Positions 14,401 through 26,400 of a stretch of DNA of 64,000 nucleotides are shown piece by piece. Numbering within the stretch: the stretch's first letter is position 1; each line of letters opens with the position of its first letter. The translations under genes and the position numbers were made by a program. The stretch comes from Prostheceraeus crozeri (lineage: Eukaryota; Platyhelminthes; Polycladida; Euryleptidae). The notes below the pieces were generated by a model. The model had not been told where the DNA came from. It worked only from the letters and a program-made list of their open reading frames with translations, and did not search any database. The stretch is from positions 62,001 to 126,000 of the forward strand of contig CAJQUW010010445.1 in NCBI GenBank assembly GCA_907163375.1. Direction: 5' to 3'.

Positions 14401-17400
14401 AAAGAACATAAAACAAAACTCAAGTTGGTCGGACATTCTTACTATAGTAGGAACCATTTCAGATCAACTTGATCGTTTGAATTCATGTTCCTTTAACAGA
14501 TCGGCAAGCCAGGGGCGCTCAACTCCCTGCACTCCTAAAATGAATGTGCCTAGCTACATTTTATTTTGTTGTGTACCGATAAATTCATTTCAAATCTGAT
14601 GACTAACTGACAACCGCTCTAAGCATAACTTCAGACATTTTTCGCAAAAAATTATATTTTCAGTTGAACTGTAAGGAAAAACTGCAAGAAAATCGTCATA
14701 TTTCAGGACTTTCAGGACAAATCTGGACAGTTTTAGCAATTTCAGGACGAGTGGGAGGCCCATGTAGTGCCATAAGCTTCATTTTTTACGTAGAAAAAGC
14801 GATAATTCTTCATATATTATTCTGTCATTATGAATAATTTACTTTTCAAATCTATTCACAAGACAATGTTTCCGTCCTGCATTGAAATGCGATGTAAACA
14901 ACTTCTGATAAATTGTATCAGAGGTAATAACACCTGTAGTCAGAATTCAAAATAGAAAAACTTCTAAGCTTGGGATAAACTTTTTCTTTCCTAAAAATTG
15001 TGGTTTTTATTTTTAACTTCTGATAAGCTGAGCTTTAAGACTAAAGTATGTTGAGATGGGAAAGGGGTAAACAAGAAAATGATCTACATGCATGTAAATA
15101 CAATCGATGCATCTCATGTCTTTACCCACAACTTTTCCAACCACTACATCATAATTTCAAGCATGGCATTCGATAACAAATGTAATGAGAACTCACTGCG
15201 TATTGGCTCCTTGAAGTGTTCTGGCTCTGTGCTAATCAATCGCCTTTTCAATTCACTCTTTCCGACCCGTCGTGCACCTGTTGGAAAATTCAACATTCAG
15301 GTTTCATTTTTCTAATAAATTAATCAATCGTCAATAAAATTGAACTGAAATATTCACCGTAATCAAAATGCATCATTTTCAATTCTGGATTCATGTTTCT
15401 TGCCGTAAATGTGCCGTATAAGATCGTACTCGCACTGCACACTTTGCATATGCGCAAAATTATAGAACAAGTCAACTATTGTCGAAAAGCTTCTTTTCCG
15501 AGATTTTAGAATTTTTCCAATCAACTAATTTAGCATGGCATCTTACGGGTACTTAGAATATCAAGGACAGAGCAAGGCAACAAAAATAAAGATACGTTTT
15601 GCAAAATCATTTATTTGCTTCCCTAACCGGATGGAAAATAACAATATTTCACACATCGAAAATCTGGCAAATGAAATTTCATTTTTAGTATCATCCTTCT
15701 CTTGATGCTTCATAGATTACTTAAGTGAATAGTGAATAGCATTTAAAGGGCACTGTAATGATATTATTGATAATGAATTCCATATCATACAAGTGAAGCT
15801 GCAATCAATGACATTAAGCAGAACGAAGAATTTTTAATTAAAAGATAAATGCATCAGCTAGAGGTTGAATAACTGTCTTACTGTTTGACTATTTTTAAGA
15901 ATAAAATGTGTCAAATATAGTCAACGATTTTCTAATCTTCCGAAAACATCGTCACTTTTATTTACTACCGTACTTTAAATTTAATTCGTCTGATTTCAAC
16001 TGTCATTATGAAATAATTCTTGTCAATTCATGCAATTCACATTTTTGTGATATTTATCTAGGTAAACGCATTCAATTAGGAAAGTACATACAAATTTTAC
16101 TTAGATAAAGTTTAAGTTGACCATCATGAAAGTGAAATCGCAAATCAAAGAGAAATATATAAACATGAGAAAAATATTTGGGTCACTCAACCATAACCAA
16201 AACATTTAATAAATATTGATTTCATAGTTCGTCCGTACGGGAGGTTAGTCATAATTGTGTGAAAAAAACAATCGCTCCCTTTGTTTGACGTAAATCTATT
16301 TTAAAAAAAATTTTAAAATAGATTTACGTCAAAGGGAGCGATTGTTTTTTTCACACAATAATAAAAATTGACTCAAAATCCAAGAAATTTTCAAAACGAA
16401 AGTACTCTCCCGAAGTATTTATGCCACAATAGAAGATGATACAGAGTTGCCAACGTCTTGGGTCCAGACCCTTTCTCAAGGCAGTTAACTATAATATTAG
16501 TATAATATATGATATTTATAGTTAACTGCCTTGAAAAATAAGTCCAAGACTTTCCATCAATAAGTCCAAAGTTAGAATAACTGTTTTCATCACCAGTTCT
16601 ACAATTGAAATCGCCGATCATTTTAACTAACATTTCATTTTAAACTAAACCATATATTGCTTAATATTTTCATATAATTCTCGGTCTTTGTATTTTGAAT
16701 CACGATTGCCCACTTAAAAAAACAATCCGGAATAAATCGTGAAGGCTATTCCAATACGTGCTACCTAATTTGAGTATTTGTAGATTCCTCTCTCTTAAAT
16801 CAAATTTTCAACATCTAGCTGTGAAGTATTATCTCTTTCTTTTACAAATACCAAAGCACCTTTTCTGTTTCTTCCACGATTATTATTTTTATCAATGGTT
16901 GCAGTGGCTGTTCTTGATTACTGCTCAAGTGGATTTACATTGATTACTGCTCAAGTGGTTAGACATATAATATCTGCGTTTCGTGCATCATGCAAGAAAT
17001 CATTATTTCTGGTTTATTTCTCACTCAATCCATTTACATTTACATAGAATAAAACTATATTCATATATTTTCGTTGCCCTTTTCATCTTTTCCTTATATT
17101 TCATCCTCTCCTTCCTCCAGTTCATCAAAAATAGTGATGATTATCATAGTTATTACGTGTTGAGTAGTATGTCTGTCTGTTATTATCTGTTCTGTAGTGA
17201 TTGGTTTGTTGTTCATGATGATTAGGTGCTGCAGGTCTGCTTCTATCACCAGATTGGTTATTTTGAAATTGGTAATTTCCGTTTTCATAATATTGTTGTT
17301 GTGGTCTGCCGTATGCTCGTTGTCCATGATAAAACGATTTCGTGGAAATCTTCGTTCATTTATCCATTCATAGTCAGATCTGAAATGTCCTGCCTGTTTC

Positions 17401-20400
17401 TTCGGTAAATCCTTGGTCTCGACTTTTGAAACAATGTTGGCCTTTTTGCATAGCGGTACGATTGGTGTTGTACCAGCAATTCCATAATATATATACCACA
17501 TCTGCCACATGTGTGGCAAGATTTAAATCTTGTTGAATTTTGATGCCGTTGCTGTGAGTGACACTTGTTGGACATCTTGACACTGACTTTGATGATCTGC
17601 TTGCATCTGTCATTGTGTTTGCAGTTCTGTTAGCTGTGGCTGGCTGTGTAGTGCAGATGCTGGACGGAATGATGCATGCTCAACTGCACCGTTTGGAAGC
17701 GGTCTTCACGGAGCGCCTTCACATGTTGCTGTTAAAGTAATTCTGCTTTTGACTTCCGTCATCATGTTGTTGTCATAAGTAATCCTCCTTCCGAGATATT
17801 TGAAATGTTTGACGTGTTCAAGTGGTTCTTCTCTCGCCATTTTGAAGTGTTAGTCCAATGCTGTGTTTTGGCATTGCCACTACTTTGGAAATTGATCTCA
17901 ATTCCAAACCGAATCGCCGTTGTGTCTAATGCGCTGGTTAGTCACCACACTTAACTACATGTGTAAATTTAAAATGCTATGGTTGCAAGTTCCATGTTGA
18001 AATATATGGCAAGTTAGTTGACAATGAATGAGTCATGCTGCAGTGTCACTTTCATGGCCGAATGGGTGTCAGTCGACTTCAGAGAGATCAATTAGCCTTT
18101 TAGCCATATACTTACGCAATGCAGATAGGATGGTTCCCATGTGTTGTGTGCAAGGAGTCGGACGAAACTCTATATCCAGAAGATGTAAGATGTTCGTGCA
18201 TCGTGATGTCACGAATATCTAGTGCCTCGATGTCACCTTCAATGACAGATTAAGACCTGATAGCACATTACCAAAATATTTAACAATCGCAATTTCTCAG
18301 CCAGGGGTGAGTGGGAAGCGCCTGTGGTTTGTGTGGGTCCTGGGGTGTTGGAGAATGAGATGGGGTGGGGTGGGAAGCGCATGTCGCTTGTGTGGGTCCT
18401 GGGGCACTTTGGGCTGGTTGAGAATGGGATGGGGTGGAGTGGGGCAACTTATTTTGGATGCAGACATGTAGCTCCATCACATATTATATGCAACGTTTGC
18501 ATCTGATGCATTGTGTGTGTAAAGAAAAAGCGTGAAGCATTAAAACACATCAAATTCTGACACATCCGCGTGCAGTCTAATCGGATGGAACTGCAGTCAT
18601 GCTTTCTCAACATCAGACATTTCTCACATGCGAACCATCCATGGAGTAGATAGATATTATCAGACTTGAACAAATTAACCACAAAACTCTTTGCCAGCCG
18701 CAGACGCTGCGTTTCGCCCTACAAGGATTCGTCGATAGTTTGGCCATTACAAGCCGCACTGAGCGAAGCGCAACGTCTACGACTGCCAAGAAAGTTCCTT
18801 TTATTGTTCAAGTATGATTACATTTTCAAAATTGTTGAAAAACTGGATGACAAGTTATTCAAGAAGACATCGAATTATGAACACCATGTCCATAATCAAT
18901 GCATAATTACGCACATAAATTGCTTCCTCTCCTAAAAAGCAAATGCCACTTCCTTCGTCATTAGCAACGCTCCAATCATCGACTTGCATGTACAACTAAC
19001 AAAACCAGAAATCTTTTCATGCAACCCCTTCAAAAGTCTGATCGAGGTCGGCGTTCAGAGTTCCACTCCATCTATCCTCCTCCAGTATTCTACTATATTC
19101 ATACTTCCCTCTATTATCTATCTTGTAAAATGAAGTGTGTCTGTCATTTTGGTAATAAAGCTTTTATTATTGTTATTATCACATATTGCAGATTAACGTG
19201 ATTGCCATACGATACACTTCTTTCAAGTAGGGCAATGAGCTAAGTTATTCTAAAACTTTTTGCAACACTGTCAGTGTAGGCGTCTAGAAAACTTGCCGCT
19301 TATTTAGGTTGACCCTTACATCATAAGATTCTCACAGCATGCGTCAGAGACATGGTCAGTCAAAGCTGAAATATCTTACTCGACTACTGAAAAAATGAGA
19401 GCTCTTTGATGTGTCCAAGTAAGCTATGTAAGTCACACGGCATGTGCCAACGGAAAAGCATGCTTGGAATACCAAAAATTACTGCAATCAGTTGTGCAGC
19501 ACTTGGAATTCAGTTGAAAAGTAAAATTCCTCACTCTACGTCGCTCAAGAAGTGTAGAAGTGACCCAGGGAAGAGAAAAAGAAATTGTGGCGAAATGTGG
19601 GACAGGATCTGAATCTCCTGCATCTCAGATATAAATAAATATTGTCTAAAACTCACCGACGATAACGATCGGTCGATAGCTTCCCTCTTCCGGGAGGAAT
19701 TTGAGTACGAAGTCGTAAGTTAAAACATTGCATCTGCTATTTACGGGTTCTGGAAAAATATAGATGAGATAACAGTAGTACTTCACATGTCAATGGGTAA
19801 ATGAGGATCTTACCTTTTGTTTTCTGATTGTGAGAAGACTGGAGTCGGAGTTGCTCCTTTCTGTAATCAGCAATGATATTACTAACATCAGGATCAATTA
19901 TGTACGGATCACCCTTTACATTGCGAGGCTATACACTCTTTAGCAAAGTTCATGAATTACCTACAAAGCTGGCTATATTGTTCCTTTTTCCCTCACTGAT
20001 CAATGGTAAAAAAGTCACATGCGTACGAATGAAGTAATTTTCATCGCATAAGAAACAATGTCAGTCATTCAAAAGTTAATCAATTAATTCACGGGTAGCT
20101 GATTTTTTACACAAAATGTAAAATAGTTAATGATTGATCAATAAAAAAACATTACTGTAAGCAGGTAACTGACCTGCAAATTCACCAGCAATCTTATGCT
20201 GAGTTATTGAGAGAACAAAACATAAACTAAGGTAGAAGATACACGGTGAGCCTCTGTATACGGGAGAGCAACGTCACTTGTCTAGTAATAAACAAGTTGA
20301 CCTCTAAAAATTTAACTTCTTATTTTCTATAACTTCGAAACAACATTTGCAGCAACCTTAAGACCAAACAAGAAGATTATGTATCAGCCAGAATGTTGCG

Positions 20401-23400
20401 AAGGTATTCAACTATTCCAGAAATTAAATAGCTATTTTAATGATTCGAAATAAATGTCAAATTTAGCAATGAAAAATGAAAAGAAAAAAATACAGGATTC
20501 GTCCTTAAGAAGACTGATAAACATTCACTATTTTCAGAAATTGTTATGCTAAGTGTAGCATAAATAATATACGCTCGCCATCGAGAGACCCGGACACTAT
20601 TCAGGCTTTCTGTCCATACTGCTTCTAGCTAGGCCCTGCACACACTCACTAATAATTAATCAAGAACCAAGATTATTTATTGGAATACTCGGATATAAAA
20701 TATGGAGTTCAATTCCAAATTCACATCTTTTGTGTTCAATATGAAAATGGGTTGACTGAGTTATCAGTTCATTCCCAATAACACAACATTTTATGCACCG
20801 CCCCCACAACTATTTTTTTGTCACCATAGACACAACAACTCTATGGTTTCCGGAAATCTGACAAAACAAGGGTCATGATTCTTTATCTTCCACAACACAC
20901 ACCATTTATAGGCTTCTCATATCAAAGTCTCTTTCAGCACCAAATGTTTGCCTGCAAACATTATAGCGCATACTCGCCAATGCATGTGTTTATCAATCAA
21001 CATGATTTGACTACAAAGTCACGAAAAAATAATTGATCTATTTTTGTATGTGTAAGAGAAAGAAACCTTACCATAGAAATAATAAAGACCTCTCCTTACC
21101 ACCGCCTTTCGGTTGAACGATCGTCTGCTGACGTTTGCCCTCAATTTTCCTCGATTATTTTGCATCCTCTTCTATTAGGTGCAAAGCTCTTATGTCTGCT
21201 CACTGCTGCAACAGTATCCTTCCAAGTCTTCTTAGGACGTCCATTGGGAACGCTATCCTTCAATTTCAAAATTCATGTCACATCGTAGCCACCCTTCTCT
21301 TCTGTCAAAATGCCGAAACCAACAGTCTGCTTCGGCGAATGACATCGCGATAGAATCGATGTCTGCGCACTCAATTTCATGGTCATCCAACTTTGTGGCA
21401 CTTGGGATTGGCAGACTTATCATCGCCAGTGAAATTCGGAGAGGCTTTGGAGACTTCACTTCACACCACTGATTATCGGTGAACCTATTTAAGGCATGCT
21501 TTACACTGTGAGAAATAGAAACCGACCCCTCCACCGCACAAACTGCACGATCAACTACTTTCAGGTCTGAGAACATTTTCGCTGGAATCATTGAATCCAC
21601 TCAACATTGTTGTTATCTTTAAGACATTGATTTCAAGTCCCCCGAACAATTCTCTCCGTTTATTTAACTTTCTTTGCAGCTCAGAAGCAGAGGACGCTAT
21701 CAGTGCCAAGTCGTCAGCGCACAGAACTTCAAGTGGCAGACCGTAGGACATCTTTCCCAACTGCACCCATTGAGGTCGCGAAGAACAGAATCCTGGTGTA
21801 CAGCAACTCACGCATCAAAACTCTCTGAATCACCTTCGTTGAACTCTCTGAATCGTTCTTGCGCGGAATGTTCTCAAATTCTGATACATAACCTTGATAA
21901 CTTGAACCGCTTGCTCCCCTACTCCAGATTGTCGGAGTGACCGCCTCCTCGAGATCTTGTCATACGCATTCTCTGTACGAAGGCGAAAAACAACTAGCGG
22001 CTCTTTGCACAGTACTTTTCAAGCGCCTTGTGATGGAAATGGCATCGGCCGTCTTTTTTCTCACTAACAAAATCAAGCAACAGATCGTTCAAAATCACTT
22101 ATGAGCGGACTCTTCAATCGATTACTAGATCAAAGATATTCATTCCATTATGAGAAGAGCCCATTAAGAGTCACAGTCGAAGAGATAGAGGGATCATGGT
22201 CTTGCTCTTTGCCATCGTCATCAATACTGGTTCCAGTTATGTAAGAAAAGGTTTGCCCTACGAACTGTTGTATGCTGATGACCTTCTGCTGATGGCTGCT
22301 GCTGAGAGTGAACTCAAAGAAAAAGTTATCGCCTGGGAAACGAAAGGTCTGAAGATGAACACAGGAAAGACCAAAGTACTTGTTAGTGGAACACGAGATC
22401 GGATAGAAACAAAATACCAAACAGCGAAATGATCATGTGGTACTGGAGCCGGAAGCAACTCTATTCGTTGTACGTCCTGTACGAGGTGGGTGGATGCGAC
22501 ATGCAGCAAAGTGAAGGGAAACCTCATCAGAGCCATCAACTTCGTTTGCCGAACATGCATGTCAAAACATGGATGTCGAATCGACTGCGGAGTGTGTTGA
22601 AGTGTGGAAAGAGCTTGCCTTGTGTGTGATAGCTCTGGAAGTGTTGAGTCAGCAGTAATTAAGAATAAGATGTGGATGATGTAAAATTCTATGAACTGCA
22701 ATCCTTCTTGACGTTTAAAAGACCGTTGCATTCATCCCATGACCTTCCCATGATGCTTGAGCGTGTGGAGATGCGAATGTTATGGTGGATCTGTGGTGTC
22801 AGACTATCGGACAGGAAATTGAATGACACCATCAGAAATTCAATGGATTCTGACAACATCACAGACATCGTGACAAGGCAAATGCTACGTTGGTTTGGCC
22901 CACGTGATGAGAAGGGATGAGACAAAGTGGATTGTAAAGGTTTTGTGGATGGTAAACGAGGAGTAGGAAGACAAAGGAAGACCTGGAAGCAAGTGGTGAA
23001 AGATGACCTCATACGTGTAGGAGTTTAGGAAGCGGACGTCCGTGATCGACCGAAATGGAAGTCCATACTCATGCAGAAAACGTCTAACTCAGCATCTTCT
23101 GGAAGCAAAAGACGCAAAAGGGATGAGCGAGTGAGGAAGAAAGCCAACTTATATAAGTGCTTTACTAAGCGCCTTGCGGCAACAAATCGCCTATACTCTA
23201 AGGATTTGTAGAAAATGTAAGAGCAGTCTATAAAACTGAAAAAATTGGACTGCGCACGGTGCACCGGTTCTCCGGTATGCCCGCAACTTTAAATAGCGAG
23301 CTGTGTCGATGCTAAGAGAGGTAAACTATCCGATGATTCCTGATATTGGATGAAATGACAGCTATTCAGGTCTGTTCCCTTTTTTTCAACTAAGAATGCA

Positions 23401-26400
23401 ACTCAATATTTAATTATCCTGTTTACATTGTGTTTTCAAAAAGCAGTATTTATTGATTATCACAGGCGCACTTACTTAGGTGACTTGTCAGCATTGTTTT
23501 TAAGGTGATACTTAATGAATACCCGTCGAAATTTCACTAACTTGCTAATTACAAAGTAGACTAGTTGCACAGAGCCATTTGACCACCTTTCTGTACTATA
23601 TTTTACTTACATATTGCAAAACCTGTCATAGATCGCCATGGTGGTCTATTACAGGTGGCGTTCTATTTTTCAACATCTCCACGTAAAAGGAATCAGAAAT
23701 ATCGCTTCAATAGAGTTTGTATTTGCGCGAGTGTTGTATTTATAAAACTGTCAAATAACTAATTGTTTCACTAAATGCCTGATGCATAGTGAAAGCCTTT
23801 ATATTTCGGCTTATTGGCATGACTTAATTAGTTACTCGTATCTTGTGATAAAGCCTATCATGACACTAAATACATATTTCACTGATGCTGATATTCAATA
23901 AATTGATTTATAGGCATTATTAACAATAAGCGCTAAGGCCTAATTCACCCGCATACTAATAATAAAGACTCAACACTTAACAGGATGCGATATTACGTGG
24001 TGTGATCCAAAATGTCCCGGACTAACCTACTTGCAGATAACCTGTGATAACGAATACTACTTCAGATGTAAATTTAGGTCTTTAAGGCATGAGAAATATG
24101 GTCGCCGAAATTTTTCCGGTCAGTTTTCTATTTTTAAAAAATATTTTTACATTTTAACATGAATTTCTGTATTTTCTGAATTGATCGAGATCCGATTTGT
24201 CTTATTGTTATAGTTAGATTGATTTTGATTTGTACCTTATTTGACGGATATCTTTGCCATGAATATTGCACGTCTTTTGTTAATTGCTTCATGTGTTACG
24301 ATATCAATCAGTGAAGTTCATTCAGCACGCATTCATTAAGAAATCCGTGTCAACGATGGTTCTTTGTTCTATCAGTTTTCATGATGGATGTGACAAGCGT
24401 GTCTTCAGTCGAATATCGCAGTGTGATACGATACCTCCTGATCCGCGGCTTCGCTAATGGTGACATTCTAAAGGAATTAAGCCTGGCATATGGAAGCAAA
24501 GCTCCATCGAGAACTACTGCTTATTTCTGGATAAGCGAATTTAAACGCGGAAGACAATCTGTGGAGCAAGATTTTTCAACTGTTGGTCGGCCGCAGGAGA
24601 TTCCGGAAGAGAAATCGAGTCAGTGCGATGAAGTGATTACAGCACACAGAAGGATAACCATCCGTGAGTTGTCAAGAGAGTTGCGAATCAGTTATCACTC
24701 CTGTCATGACATCATCGAAAGACTTGGATATCGCAAACTGGCATCACGTTTCGTACCGAAGTTTCTGTCACCTGAAATGAAGGAGAACAGACTTCTGGCG
24801 GCACAGTCAAATTTGGATCTCCTCGAAATGCACGGAGATCAGTTTCTGAACTGCATCCTTACAGAGGATGAAACACCTTTAAGTTTGTATCTGCCTCAAA
24901 GTAAGCGAGAATCTGCAGAGTGGCGAAAATCAGGCGAGTCTGCCCCTTTGAAAATGCGATCCGGAACATCACATCGCCGGTCGTTGATGCTGACGGTCTT
25001 TTGGAACGCTTCGGGAATCCAACTGGTTGACTTTGCGGATAAAGGAGTAAGAATCAATAGCGAATATTATTCCAATCTGTTATCTGAAGCGAGGAAGAAA
25101 ATAAGAAAGCCACGAAACATTCCCCTCTACTTGCTTCATGACAATGCTCCGATTCACACCTCGCAGGAGACAACCAATGCCTTAACGAGAAACGGATTTC
25201 AACTATTGAGCCATCCTCCTTATTCACCTGACTTGGCCCCAAGTGACTTCTATCTGTTTAGATTCCTCAAAAAGCATCTTCGTGGACATCATTTTGAATC
25301 GCCAGTTGAACTGCGGGATGCAGTTACTGAGTTTTTTGATTCTTTGACACCGGAATTTTTTCATAAAGCTTTTTGTGAATTGAGACTTCGTTGGCAAAAA
25401 GTGACGAATGCTAACGGCTCATACATTGAAAAGTAAACTGTTTTCTGGAACAAAACATTTGTTTTTCCGTTAATTATTAGTCAGGTTATTAGTGATAGCT
25501 TAACTGTCAAGTTAATCTAAATATATTAATTCTAAATCGCTAGAATTTATAGGAAAATCTTGAAATTCAGACAAAAATGTTTGAAAATTTTGAAAAAATA
25601 GAAAACTGACCGGAAAAATTTCGGCAACCATATTTCTCATGCCTTAAAGACCTAAATTTACATCTGAAGTAGTATTCGTTATCACAGGTTATCTGCAAGT
25701 AGGTTAGTCCGGGACATTTTGGATCACACCACGTATATCTATCCAGCGCATTATGCACGCAAGATCACTACCTGTAAAGAAAACAAGATGACCAACAACA
25801 CAAAATGTGATTAACATTACATGCACTTAATGATTGATTTAAGGCAATTTGTTAATTATGAGGAGGGCAAGGAAAGTCAATTTCGCTATCCGAACAGCTC
25901 CTATCATATTGCCACACGAAATGCAGCGAACAAATAATTGCAAAAAAACACATCACATATCGGACTGTCCTTGCATAAGCAAATATCTTTGTACTACTTA
26001 CTAATTATACTGACGAAATGTAGGAAGTGGCGTTCTATTGCATGGTGGTGGTCTGTTTTTGAAACACTTCGTGAGGGTGGCAGTCTATTACAGGTTTTAT
26101 GGTATTTACGGCAAAAAAATGTTACAAATGGTTCCGGAGAACGTTTATGCTAGGTCTGAACGACAACTCAATGAAACATTCTATAAAATAGCATGAGGTC
26201 AATTTTTTCACGTGTTTCTTAAAATCAATAGGGGCGGGCAGTGATGAAGTAACATGCTCCGGCGGTAATCAGTTCCATCCTCTTAAAACAGGATGGCCAT
26301 AGAAGAACTTTCTTGGATAATTGTAAAGACGAACAATTTGTATAATAAGTGGAACATGTTAATTTTTTAAGAGCCTGATCATTTAAATCACACTAACTTC

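Larger units (their letters stand above)
23996..25733 (+). mobile_element. mariner (Tc1/mariner) transposon with 140-bp TIRs, looks complete
   Basis: The 140-bp ends 23996-24135 and 25594-25733 are inverted copies differing at one clear position, beginning CGTGGTGTGATCCAAAATGT and flanked by TA on both sides. Between them is one uninterrupted 351-codon transposase. Total length is 1738 bp. Near-identical TIRs and the intact frame suggest a recent, possibly still mobile copy. TIRs of this length are much longer than the roughly 30 bp usual for mariners. It sits in the 11.4-kb intron of the MPP7-like gene, opposite to gene transcription. Confidence 0.92.

Noticed and set aside
22258-22731. 157-codon minus-strand frame
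   Set aside because: Antisense to the LINE reverse transcriptase fragment with the YADD box on the plus strand.
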